From positions 558,001 to 622,000 of the forward strand of contig NZ_CADDWM010000014.1 in NCBI RefSeq assembly GCF_902809835.1: a stretch of DNA of 64,000 nt, written 5' to 3'. Numbering within the stretch: the first letter of the stretch is position 1; every line of letters begins with the position of its first letter. The notes under the pieces were generated by a model. That model was given only the letters and a program-made list of their open reading frames with translations, searched no databases and was not told the origin of the DNA. The stretch comes from Agromyces sp. Marseille-P2726 (GTDB lineage: Bacteria; Actinomycetota; Actinomycetes; Actinomycetales; Microbacteriaceae). Position numbers and translations under genes: made by a program. Positions 44,632 through 53,134 of the stretch are shown one piece after another.

Positions 44632-45150
44632 TCACAGCACCGTGCGCAGTCCGGCGGAGAGCGCCGTGTGGTGTTCGAACACCAGATGCGTCTCGGTGAG
44701 TGCGACCGCCGGATTGGCGGAGAGGTTCTTCAACACGAATTGCCGCACATGGTCGCTGTCGCGCACCCGGACGTGGATGAGGAAGTCCTCGCTGCCGCCG
44801 AGGAAGAACAGCTGGGCGACCTCGGGCTGCATGCGCAGCTCGTCGGAGATCTGCTCCATGAGGTGGCGGGCACCCGGCCGGATGCGCACGCTCACGAGCG
44901 CCTGCAGCGTGAAGCCGAGGGCGGCGGGATTGATCTCGGCCGTGTACCTCGTGATCACCCCGCGCTCCCGGAGGGAGCGGACGCGCGCGAGGCACGTCGA
45001 CGGCGAGATGCCGACCGCGCGGGCGAGGTCGACGTTGGGCATGCGGGCATTCTCGTGCAGCAGGGCCACGATCTGCCGATCCACCGCGTCGAGCACCATG
45101 GGAGCGGATGCCGCGCCGGTCGGTTCGCTGATGTGCGGTGAATCGGCCAC
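44632..45150 (-). CDS. Lrp/AsnC regulator, probable AldR
   Basis: 172 residues: HTH (LDAVDRQIVALLHENARMPN, VGISPSTCLARVRSLRERGVI) and a RAM amino-acid-binding domain. The GTG at 45150 follows GGAGG. It is divergent from ald with 128 bases between, which strongly suggests that it controls alanine dehydrogenase in response to alanine, like mycobacterial AldR. TTC-rich dyads lie in the gap. Confidence 0.92.
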   Translation of the reverse strand: MADSPHISEPTGAASAPMVLDAVDRQIVALLHENARMPNVDLARAVGISPSTCLARVRSLRERGVITRYTAEINPAALGFTLQALVSVRIRPGARHLMEQISDELRMQPEVAQLFFLGGSEDFLIHVRVRDSDHVRQFVLKNLSANPAVALTETHLVFEHHTALSAGLRTVL

Positions 45151-45200
45151 TGGGCGCCTCCTAGTCCGAATGAACAGCGCCAATAGCGTGAGTCTACCGA

Positions 45201-45214
45201 ATTCCGTTCGGAAT
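45201..45214. promoter_or_regulatory. operator-like dyad upstream of ald
   Basis: ATTCCG-TT-CGGAAT, a perfect 6-bp inverted repeat 65 bases before the ald ATG; a TTCGAA palindrome follows at about 45227-45232. Candidate Lrp/AldR sites. Confidence 0.45.
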
Positions 45215-45278
45215 CCCTTCCGTCCGTTCGAACAAGCGACGAACATGGTGCCACAACCCCACAGCATTCGGAGTCACC

Positions 45279-46376
45279 ATGCACATCGGCGTGCCCGCAG
45301 AGATCAAGAACAACGAGTTCCGCGTCGCAATGACGCCGGCGGGCGCGCACGCGCTCGCGCAACGGCACGACGTCGCCATCCAGGCCGGCGCCGGCGTCGG
45401 GGCCGGCCACCTCGACGCAGAGTACGTCGCCGCCGGAGCGAGGGTCGTCGAGACCGCCGAAGAGGCGTGGGCCGCAGACCTCGTGATGAAGGTGAAGGAG
45501 CCGATCGCCGAGGAATACGGATTCCTCCGCGAAGACCTGACGCTCTTCACCTACCTCCACCTCGCGGCCGACCTTCCGCTCACCCGTGCCATCCTCGACT
45601 CCGGTGTCACGGCGATCGCCTACGAGACCGTGCAGCTGCCCGACCGGTCCCTCCCGCTGCTCACTCCGATGAGCGAGGTCGCCGGCCGACTCGCCCCCCA
45701 GGTCGGAGCGGCGGAACTCCACGCGACGAGGGGCGGACGCGGCATCCTGCTCGGCGGCGTTCCCGGCACCGCGCCCGCGAAGGTCGTCGTCGTCGGCGGC
45801 GGCGTGGCCGGTGAGCAGGCCGCAGCCACGGCGCTGGGACTCGGCGCCGACGTGACCGTGCTCGACATCTCGCTGCCGAAGTTGCGGGAGCTCGATGCCC
45901 GCCACGACCACCGCATCAAGACCCTCGCGTCGTCGCAGTACGAACTCGCGCGACAGGTGCGCGACGCGGATCTCGTGATCGGCGCGGTGCTCGTCCCCGG
46001 CGCCGCTGCACCGAAGGTCGTCACGGATGCGATGGTCGCCACGATGAGGCCGGGCAGCGTGCTCGTCGACATCGCGATCGACCAGGGCGGATGCTTCGAG
46101 GGATCGCGTCCGACGACGCATGAGCAGCCGACGTTCCGCGTCCACGACGCGATCTTCTACTGCGTCGCGAACATGCCCGGCGCCGTGCCCGCGACGTCGA
46201 CGCCCGCGCTCACGAACGCCACCCTGCCGTACGCCGTGAAGATCGCCGACCTGGGATGGCGCGCCGCGCTCGATGCCGACCCGGCACTCGCCCTCGGCCT
46301 GAACGCGACTGCAGGACGTCTCGTCAATGAAGGCGTCGCCCTCGCCCACGGACTGGAACCCCAATCGGCGTACTGA
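45279..46376 (+). CDS. ald: alanine dehydrogenase
   Basis: Reversible NAD-dependent deamination of L-alanine to pyruvate; 365 residues. Starts MHIGVPAEIKNNEFRVAMTP, with substrate-binding MKVKEPI (catalytic Lys) and FTYLHLAADLPLT (His). The Rossmann fold is VVVVGGGVAGEQAA, and the C-terminal DIAIDQGGCFEGSRPTTHEQPTF is family-specific. It is full length. Regulation by the divergent Lrp protein is expected. Confidence 0.97.
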   Translation: MHIGVPAEIKNNEFRVAMTPAGAHALAQRHDVAIQAGAGVGAGHLDAEYVAAGARVVETAEEAWAADLVMKVKEPIAEEYGFLREDLTLFTYLHLAADLPLTRAILDSGVTAIAYETVQLPDRSLPLLTPMSEVAGRLAPQVGAAELHATRGGRGILLGGVPGTAPAKVVVVGGGVAGEQAAATALGLGADVTVLDISLPKLRELDARHDHRIKTLASSQYELARQVRDADLVIGAVLVPGAAAPKVVTDAMVATMRPGSVLVDIAIDQGGCFEGSRPTTHEQPTFRVHDAIFYCVANMPGAVPATSTPALTNATLPYAVKIADLGWRAALDADPALALGLNATAGRLVNEGVALAHGLEPQSAY

Positions 46377-46454
46377 ACCGATCCGTCGTCGCGAAAGCGG
46401 GGCCGACGCGGCGATGCTCCCGGCAAACCCGGCCGGGCAACGTATGGTGTCCGT

Positions 46455-49400
46455 GTGTGGCGGCTCGATCGGAACCATGACGCCGGGGATCTCCTCGGCG
46501 CCGAGACGGATGCCGCGGCCGATGACCTGACTCCAGATCCCCAGCGAGACGACAGCACCAGCCCCGACGGACTCAGCCTCGGCGACCCTCGGCTCGTCGC
46601 CGGTAACGTGGCCGAACCCAGCTGGAATCGGTGGCACGCCGAGCTCTCGGCGGTCGGCGGCCGCTCGCCGCTCGTGCGATTCGTCGACACGCCCCGCACG
46701 CGGATCGAGCTCTCCACGACGCATCCCGGCGGCCTGCCGCAGTTCATCACGGGCAAGTCGACCCTGCTCTCGAGCCTCATCCGCGACGAGCTCGCGCTGC
46801 GCAACGCCCGCCTCGCCGCCGCGGAGATCACGCAGAAGGGCATCGAGCTTCGCTCCGTGCGCGGTATCGAGGCCGTGCACCTCGCCATCGGCCTCGCGTC
46901 GTGGCGCAACGCGGGGGAGGAGTTCCTCGCACCGGTTCTGCTGCGGCCCCTCGCCATCCGACGGTACGGGCGCGACTTCGAACTCAAGCTCAAGGGCCAG
47001 CCGTTCCTCAACCCCGCGCTCGCCCGCGAACTGCGGGAGCAGTTCCAGATCGCCCTCGACGCCGAGACGTTCGTCGCCCTCGCCATCACGAACGGCGTGT
47101 TCAAGCCGCAGCCGGTCATCGACCGGCTCCGGGGGCTGACGTCGCACCTGCCCGTGTTCCATGTGGCACCACGGCTCGTGGTGTCCTCGTTCGCCGAGGT
47201 CGGCCCGGCGATGGCGGCCGACGCCCAGCGACTCGACCACCCGCTCATCGACGCGGTCGCCGGCAATCCGGCGGCTCGCGCCGCATTGGCGAGCGACCGC
47301 GAGCGCGCCAGGATGGTGCCGCAGGACGAACGACCACCATCCACCGACTCGCTGCTGCTCGACGCGGATCCCGAGCAGGAGCAGGTCATCGCCGAGATCG
47401 AGTCCGGGTCGTCGATCGTCGTGAAGACGCTGCCCGGAACAGGCGGCACGCAGACGATCGTGAACGCGATCGGCGCCCTCGTCGCGAAGGACAAGCGAGT
47501 GCTGGTCGTCGGGGCGAGACGGGCGAGCCTCGACGGCATCGCGCATCGCCTCGGTCAGGTCGGGCTCGGCGGTGCCGCCGTCACGACGGCCGGATTGCGT
47601 CGTGACCTCATCCAGTCCATCTCGCGCAACGAGAAGGTGGAGCGACCGAGGGTTGCCGACGTCGACGACGCGCTCGTCCGGCTCCGGAAGGTGCTGCTCG
47701 ATTATCGTGCGGCACTCACCCGGCGCGACCCCGAGCTCGGGGTCTCGGTGCTCGACGCGCTCGGCGAACTTGCGCGGCTCGCACTCCTCGATGACGCCCC
47801 GTCCACGACAGCGCGGCTCGACCACGGCTCGCTCGTCGCACTCGCCAAGGGCCGCGGCACGGTCGCGCACGATCTCGCGCGCGCGGCCGAGCTCGGCGAG
47901 TTCCGTTACGGGCCCGGCGACTCGCCGTGGTACGGCGCGTCGTTCACGTCATCCGACGAGGCGACGCGAGCGCACGAGCCCGCGAAGCGCCTGAGCGCCA
48001 CCGATCTTCCCCGACTCCCGGAGCGCGGTCGCGCGCTGATCGCCCAGACCCGCCTGCGCCCCTTCGAATCCGTGGCAGAGCTCGGCGTGTTCCTCCGGCT
48101 CCTGCTCGACGTGCGCGAGACGCTCGACCGGTTCCAGCCGACCGTGTTCGACCGGCCGCTGGGCGAGCTCATCGCGGCGACCAGCGCGCGACGGGAGTCG
48201 ACCGGCATGTCGGTGACGAACCGCCGTCGATTGCGTCGACTCGCGCTCGAGTACGTGCGGCCCGGCGTGCACGTCTCCGACCTGAACGCGGCGCTTCGCG
48301 GCATCCAGCAGCAACGCACGCTCTGGCAGCGGTACTCGGAGGCGGGCGCCGTCCCGAGCGTGCCGGTGGGCATCGACGATGTGCACGTGCTCTACCGGAC
48401 GGTCGGCGCCGACCTCGCGGCGCTCGACGCGCCGCTCGGCGTGGCCGGTACTCCCAGGCAGCTCGCGGCCCGCCCGGTTCGCGAGCTCGGGGCCAACCTC
48501 GCCGGCCTCGCGGCCGAGTCCGAGGTGCTGACCAACCTGCAGGAGCGCACCGCAGTGCTCGCCCGACTGCGAGAACTGGGGCTCGACCCGCTGCTGCTCG
48601 ACCTCGCGAAGCGGCACGTGCCCGAGCGCGGCGTCGCGAATGAACTCGAACTCGCCTGGTGGCAGTCGGTCTTCGAGATGATGCTGGCCGGCGAGCCCGC
48701 ACTGCTCGGTGCCAACACGGCGGTGCTCGACCGGCTCGAGGCCGACTTCCGGCTCGTCGACGAGGCGCATGCCTCCGCCGCGGGAGCGCTGCTCTCGTGG
48801 CATCTCGCCGAGAACTGGAAGGTCGCCCTCGTCGATCACCCAGACGAGGCGCAGAAACTGCGGCGGATGCTGCGGGGCGACCGGGTGCGCCCCGACCTGC
48901 TGCACCGGGACACACCGCACCTGTTCCGGGTCCTCGCTCCGATCTGGCTCACGTCGCCGTACGAGGTCGCGGAGATCGACGACGCCATCGCCTTCGATGC
49001 GGTCATCCTCGTGGACGCAGGATCCACGACGATCGCCGAGAACCTCGGAGCGATCCGTCGCGCCCGGCAGGTCGTCGCATTCGGCGACCCGGTGACGCAG
49101 ACCCCCACCCTGTTCGAGACCGCGATCGACGACGTCGAGCACGACGGCGGCCCGAGCACCGAGCAGGGCGTCGACGCGCTGCACGCGGATTCGGCGCTGG
49201 CGCGCCTCGGTGAGCTGCTGCCGACGCTCACGCTCACGCGCAGCTACCGGGCGGGTGGCGAGGATCTCGCCGAACTCGTGAACCGCCGGTTCTACGCCGG
49301 GCGGATCGACTCCCTGCCGTGGGCGGGCAGCTTCCTCGGCCACGGGAGCCTGGGGTTGCACTACGTTCGCGGCAATGGCCTCCCCGACTCGCTCACGGGC

Positions 49401-50225
49401 ACGGTGGAATCGATCGATTCCGAGGTCGCGAAGGTGGTCGAACTCGTGATGGAGCACGCGGTGAAGCGCCCGCGCGAGTCGCTCATGGTGATCACCGCGA
49501 GCGCGAAGCACGCGGCGCGCGTGCACCAGGCCGTCCTCGCCGCGTTCGCGAAGCGCACCGACCTGTCCGACTTCATCCTGAAGGACCGAGCCGAGCCGTT
49601 CACGGTGCTGACGCTCGAGCAGGCCGTCGCCCAGAGCCGCGACCGGGTCATCTTCTCCGTCGGGTATGCGCGAACCCCGCACGGGCGCCTGCTCTCGAAC
49701 TTCGGTTCGCTCGGTGCGCCGGGCGGCGACCGGCTGCTGGCCGTGGGCATGACCCGGGCGCGCCGGTCGATGGACCTCGTCTCGGCCTTCCGCCCCGAGC
49801 ACATCGACGCTGATCGGCAGTCGCACGGCGTGCTCGCGCTCGCGAACATCCTCAGCCAGACCGAGCAGCGCGCCGCTGCCGCTGACGATGCCGGAGTGCC
49901 GATCGACTCGATGCTCGGCGACCTCGCTGCGCGGCTCGCCCGTCGCGGCATCCGGGTGAGCGTCGACCACCGGGGCAAGCTGCCCCTGGCCGCTGCGCAT
50001 GCGGGCAAGGCCGTCGTGGTCGAGACGGACGAGGCCTTCGAGGGGCTGAGCCTTCGCGAGTCGCTCCGGCTGCGTCCCGATGTGCTCCGCCGTCTGGGCT
50101 GGCACTACCTGCGGGTGCACAGCTTCGAGCTCTTCAGCGACCCCGAGGCGGTCGCGAACCGGGTTGCGGCACTGCTCGGCAAGCCCGAGCAGGCGACGCG
50201 GTCGACGGATGCCGCGGCGAGCTGA
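46455..50225 (+). CDS. large SF1 helicase-like protein with degraded ATPase motifs and nuclease-like C-terminus
   Basis: 1256 residues. An N-terminal DUF4011-like region (GLPQFITGKSTLLSSLIRDE) precedes a DNA2/UvrD-like helicase core. The Walker A position (about residue 325) reads LPGTGGTQT, lacking the invariant Lys. The Walker B position (about 850) reads VILVDAGS in place of DEAS. Motif III (AFGDPVTQTP) and motif VI (VGMTRARRSMDLV, about 1096) are kept. The last 100 residues look like a Vsr/DUF559-type nuclease fold (KAVVVETDEAFE, VLRRLGWHYLRVHSFE). TATGGT (46443-46448) ends 6 bases before the GTG. Function unknown; perhaps a DNA-binding or nuclease scaffold. Confidence 0.88.
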   Translation: MWRLDRNHDAGDLLGAETDAAADDLTPDPQRDDSTSPDGLSLGDPRLVAGNVAEPSWNRWHAELSAVGGRSPLVRFVDTPRTRIELSTTHPGGLPQFITGKSTLLSSLIRDELALRNARLAAAEITQKGIELRSVRGIEAVHLAIGLASWRNAGEEFLAPVLLRPLAIRRYGRDFELKLKGQPFLNPALARELREQFQIALDAETFVALAITNGVFKPQPVIDRLRGLTSHLPVFHVAPRLVVSSFAEVGPAMAADAQRLDHPLIDAVAGNPAARAALASDRERARMVPQDERPPSTDSLLLDADPEQEQVIAEIESGSSIVVKTLPGTGGTQTIVNAIGALVAKDKRVLVVGARRASLDGIAHRLGQVGLGGAAVTTAGLRRDLIQSISRNEKVERPRVADVDDALVRLRKVLLDYRAALTRRDPELGVSVLDALGELARLALLDDAPSTTARLDHGSLVALAKGRGTVAHDLARAAELGEFRYGPGDSPWYGASFTSSDEATRAHEPAKRLSATDLPRLPERGRALIAQTRLRPFESVAELGVFLRLLLDVRETLDRFQPTVFDRPLGELIAATSARRESTGMSVTNRRRLRRLALEYVRPGVHVSDLNAALRGIQQQRTLWQRYSEAGAVPSVPVGIDDVHVLYRTVGADLAALDAPLGVAGTPRQLAARPVRELGANLAGLAAESEVLTNLQERTAVLARLRELGLDPLLLDLAKRHVPERGVANELELAWWQSVFEMMLAGEPALLGANTAVLDRLEADFRLVDEAHASAAGALLSWHLAENWKVALVDHPDEAQKLRRMLRGDRVRPDLLHRDTPHLFRVLAPIWLTSPYEVAEIDDAIAFDAVILVDAGSTTIAENLGAIRRARQVVAFGDPVTQTPTLFETAIDDVEHDGGPSTEQGVDALHADSALARLGELLPTLTLTRSYRAGGEDLAELVNRRFYAGRIDSLPWAGSFLGHGSLGLHYVRGNGLPDSLTGTVESIDSEVAKVVELVMEHAVKRPRESLMVITASAKHAARVHQAVLAAFAKRTDLSDFILKDRAEPFTVLTLEQAVAQSRDRVIFSVGYARTPHGRLLSNFGSLGAPGGDRLLAVGMTRARRSMDLVSAFRPEHIDADRQSHGVLALANILSQTEQRAAAADDAGVPIDSMLGDLAARLARRGIRVSVDHRGKLPLAAAHAGKAVVVETDEAFEGLSLRESLRLRPDVLRRLGWHYLRVHSFELFSDPEAVANRVAALLGKPEQATRSTDAAAS

Positions 50226-50440
50226 TGGCCGACGAACCGCGCCAGCGTATCGAGCGCGCCCCGGGGCGGGCCCGACGCGCCAAGCTCACCCCCGCACCCG
50301 GCTCGGATCCCGCACCCGAGCCGCCGGTGCGAGGCGGCGACGACGGCGAGGTCGGGGAACGGAGGGACGGCGACCGGCCCGCGTCATCCGACGATGACCG
50401 CCTGACGCGCGATCGCCCACCCCACTGGCGTCAGACGTAG
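50225..50440 (+). CDS. small basic, proline-rich hypothetical protein
   Basis: 71 residues, Arg/Asp/Pro-rich and probably disordered ([19 protein letters not shown]). The ATG overlaps the stop of the helicase-like gene by one base, so it is likely translated from the same mRNA. No recognised domain. Confidence 0.55.
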   Translation: MADEPRQRIERAPGRARRAKLTPAPGSDPAPEPPVRGGDDGEVGERRDGDRPASSDDDRLTRDRPPHWRQT

Positions 50441-50476
50441 ACGGGCGTGTGAGCACCGGTACGTGTGCGGGCGGGG

Positions 50477-50824
50477 CTACACCGTGGCGGAGGATGACCC
50501 CGACGATGCGCGGGCGCCCCCCGACGATCCGCCTGAACCGCTCGCGGCTGCCGGGCCACTCGAGCCGCTGGAACCGGCGGAGCCTTCGGTGGCCGACGAC
50601 GAGCCCGACCCCTCTGCGCCCTTCGAGGAGCCCGAGCCGCCGTCACCGCTGCGGGAGTCGGTGCGATAGAACCCCGAGCCGTTGAACGTCACGCCGATGG
50701 TGTTGAACAGCTTGCGAAGTCGCCCGCCGCAGACCTCGCACACGGTCAGTGCGTCGTCGGTGAAGGCCTGGTGGATGTCGAACGCGTTGTCGCATTCGGT
50801 GCAGCGGTAGGAATAGGTGGGCAT
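50477..50824 (-). CDS. ruc: FmdB zinc-ribbon protein, Ruc-like redox chaperone
   Basis: 115 residues. The zinc ribbon has Cys at positions 8, 11, 29 and 32 (YRCTEC, VCEVCGG), followed by a Ser/Gly disordered tail of about 70 residues. This layout and the next gene (5-FTHF cyclo-ligase, then galU) match M. tuberculosis Rv0991c, the redox-regulated chaperone Ruc that activates on oxidation and works with DnaK. Function by homology and synteny. Confidence 0.85.
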   Translation of the reverse strand: MPTYSYRCTECDNAFDIHQAFTDDALTVCEVCGGRLRKLFNTIGVTFNGSGFYRTDSRSGDGGSGSSKGAEGSGSSSATEGSAGSSGSSGPAAASGSGGSSGGARASSGSSSATV

Positions 50825-50855
50825 TCAGGAGACTCTTCCGGATCGGTGGTGACGC

Positions 50856-51434
50856 TCAGAACGCGATGATCCGCGTGGGAGTGACGACCCCGTTCACCGG
50901 CTGGTCGTGCACCTCGCGCGGCACTTGCTCGACGAACTCGCTGTCGAACACGACGGCGTACACCGGAGGACATTTTTCCATCGAACCGAGGGTCTTGTCG
51001 AAGTAGCCGCGACCCCAGCCGAGCCGCATTCCGGTGCGGTCGATCGCCGCCGCCGGCACGAGGATGAGGTCGACGTCGTTGATCGCCATCGGTCCGAGCA
51101 ACTCGCCGATCGCCTCGGGCACCCCGTGCAGACCGAGGGTCTCGTCGTCCTCCTCGCCGACCGTCCAGTCGAGCAGGCCGTCTTCGCGCGTGACGGGAAG
51201 CAGCACGCGGATGCCGCGGGCCCTCGCCCACTCCAGGAAGGGCCGGGTGTCGGGCTCGTTCGGCATCGACAGGTAGCAGGAGACCGATTCGGCGCCCGTG
51301 GAGGCGATGAGCTCCGAAAGTCGTGCCGTGATGCCCTCCGAGGCGCGACGGCGCTCGGCGGAGGTCATGACCTGCCGGCGCTCGCGCAGTTCGGCGCGCA
51401 GGATGCGCTTCCGGACATCCACATCGTCGGGCAT
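50856..51434 (-). CDS. 5-formyltetrahydrofolate cyclo-ligase
   Basis: 192 residues. The family motifs VSCYLSMPNEPDTRPFLEWA, VDLILVPAAAID and the ATP/metal site RLGWGRGYFDKTL are present. It converts 5-formyl-THF to 5,10-methenyl-THF. The ATG at 51434 is chosen because TAGGAT lies 7 bases upstream on the coding strand, the leaderless pattern; an ATG three codons upstream (51443) is less likely. Divergent from galU. Confidence 0.93.
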   Translation of the reverse strand: MPDDVDVRKRILRAELRERRQVMTSAERRRASEGITARLSELIASTGAESVSCYLSMPNEPDTRPFLEWARARGIRVLLPVTREDGLLDWTVGEEDDETLGLHGVPEAIGELLGPMAINDVDLILVPAAAIDRTGMRLGWGRGYFDKTLGSMEKCPPVYAVVFDSEFVEQVPREVHDQPVNGVVTPTRIIAF

Positions 51435-51517
51435 GGCACTCATCCTAGGGCGCCGCACGCCGGGTGCCGGCCGACCCGCGTCACCGGCACCTCCGACATC
51501 CGGTTACGCTGAATCGC

Positions 51518-52417
51518 ATGACCCAACGGATCACGAAGGCCGTCATTCCGGCCGCAGGGCTCGGCACTCGCTTCCTTCCAGCGACGAAGGCGATGCCGAA
51601 GGAGATGCTCCCGGTCGTCGACAAGCCCGCGATCCAGTACGTGGTCGAGGAGGCCGTCGACGCCGGGCTGTCCGACGTCCTGTTGGTGACCGGACGCAAC
51701 AAGAACGCGCTCGAGAACCACTTCGACCGGGTGGCCGAGCTCGAGGCGACGCTCGAGCGCAAGGGCGACACGGCGAAGCTCGAGAAGGTGAACGAGTCCA
51801 CCGAGCTCGCCGACATGCACTATGTGCGACAGGGCGATCCGTTGGGGCTCGGGCACGCGGTGCTTCGTGCTCGGATGCATGTCGGCGACCACCCGTTCGC
51901 GGTGCTCCTCGGTGACGACATCATCGACGCTCGCGACCCGCTCCTGACCCGGATGCTGGCTGAGCACGACAGGCGCGAAGCGACCATCGTTGCGCTGCTC
52001 GAGGTCGATCCCGACTCCATCCACCTCTACGGGGCCGCCGCCGTCGAACCCACCGACGACCCCGACGTCGTGCGAGTCACCGGACTCGTCGAGAAGCCGA
52101 CGGCCGACGTGGCGCCCTCGAACCTCGCGGTCATAGGTCGCTACGTGCTGCGCCCAGAGGTGTTCGACATCCTCGATCGCACCGAACCGGGCAAGGGCGG
52201 CGAGATCCAGCTCACCGACGCGCTCATGGAGATGGCGGCCGACATCGAGGGCACGGGCGGGGTGTACGGCGTGGTCTTCCGCGGCCGACGGTACGACACC
52301 GGCGACAAGCTCGACTACATCAAGGCCGTCGTCCAGCTCGCAGTCGACCGCGACGACCTCGGACCCGAGCTGAAGCCGTGGCTCGCCGAGTACGTCACCG
52401 GATTCGACCTGGACTGA
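51518..52417 (+). CDS. galU: UTP-glucose-1-phosphate uridylyltransferase
   Basis: 299 residues. Nucleotidyltransferase core with VIPAAGLGTRFLPATKAMPKE, LVTGRNKNALENHF, AVLLGDDIID and the Lys-containing EKPTADVAPSNLAVIGRY. It makes UDP-glucose for wall polymers and trehalose. TACGCT (51505-51510) ends 7 bases before the ATG, indicating a leaderless mRNA. rimJ starts 2 bases after its stop. Confidence 0.97.
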   Translation: MTQRITKAVIPAAGLGTRFLPATKAMPKEMLPVVDKPAIQYVVEEAVDAGLSDVLLVTGRNKNALENHFDRVAELEATLERKGDTAKLEKVNESTELADMHYVRQGDPLGLGHAVLRARMHVGDHPFAVLLGDDIIDARDPLLTRMLAEHDRREATIVALLEVDPDSIHLYGAAAVEPTDDPDVVRVTGLVEKPTADVAPSNLAVIGRYVLRPEVFDILDRTEPGKGGEIQLTDALMEMAADIEGTGGVYGVVFRGRRYDTGDKLDYIKAVVQLAVDRDDLGPELKPWLAEYVTGFDLD

Positions 52418-52418
52418 C

Positions 52419-53081
52419 ATGGCGGCCGCCGTGCTCCCCACGCTGCGTGACGGGGACGTCACGCTGCGGCCCATCCGCGCGCGAGACGCGAAGCCGCTCG
52501 AGCGCGTGCTCCTCGAGAACCGCGCCTGGCTGCGACAGTGGGAGGCCACCTATCCCGGCGGCGGCTCGGTCATCGACACGCGCGGGAGCATCCGGAACCT
52601 GCTCGCACACGCCCGCAGCGGCAACGGGCTTCCCTTCATCATCGAGTACGACGGCCGGCTCGTCGGCCAGTTGAACGTGTCGTCGATCACGTTCGGTTCC
52701 CTCTCGTCCGCGTCGATCGGATACTGGGTCTCGCAGGAGTATGCCGGTCGCGGCATCACGCCGACGGCGGTCGCCCTCGCGACCGACCACTGCTTCTCGG
52801 TGCTTCGACTGCATCGCATGGAGATCTGCATCCGACCCGAGAACGGCCCCTCGCTTCGCGTGGTCGAGAAGCTCGGCTTCCGCTACGAGGGACTCCGGCG
52901 ACGCTTCATCCACATCAATGGCGACTGGCGCGATCACTTCGCCTTCGCGCTCGTCGCCGAAGAGGTGCGTCGCGGCGTCCTGCGTCGCTGGCGCGAGGGC
53001 CGCGTACCGGTCGACGCCGCCCGGATCCCACCCGAGGACCGCGCGGCCGCGGCGTCGCCGCTGCACCTCACCGATCACTGA
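52419..53081 (+). CDS. rimJ: GNAT N-acetyltransferase, RimJ type
   Basis: 220 residues. The GNAT fold has VTLRPIRARDAKPLERVL at the N-terminus, the acetyl-CoA loop SQEYAGRGITPTAVALA and the C-terminal RVVEKLGFRYEGLRRRFIHINGDWRDH of the RimJ/RimL group, which acetylates protein N-termini. It immediately follows galU. In M. tuberculosis a moeA/glp gene separates galU from rimJ; here nothing does. Confidence 0.9.
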   Translation: MAAAVLPTLRDGDVTLRPIRARDAKPLERVLLENRAWLRQWEATYPGGGSVIDTRGSIRNLLAHARSGNGLPFIIEYDGRLVGQLNVSSITFGSLSSASIGYWVSQEYAGRGITPTAVALATDHCFSVLRLHRMEICIRPENGPSLRVVEKLGFRYEGLRRRFIHINGDWRDHFAFALVAEEVRRGVLRRWREGRVPVDAARIPPEDRAAAASPLHLTDH

Positions 53082-53134
53082 ACACGCCCTCCGACGAGCC
53101 GCGTGATTCGTGCGCGTTGACCTAGCGTTGTCGC

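Noticed and set aside
44955..47870. 971-codon minus-strand open frame opposite ald and the helicase-like gene
   Set aside because: It runs antisense to ald (clear enzyme motifs), has no recognisable domain, and its Arg/Glu/Asp/His-rich composition is typical of GC-rich shadow frames.
47949..50120. 723-codon minus-strand open frame
   Set aside because: Antisense to the 1256-residue helicase-like gene, with shadow-like composition and no motifs.
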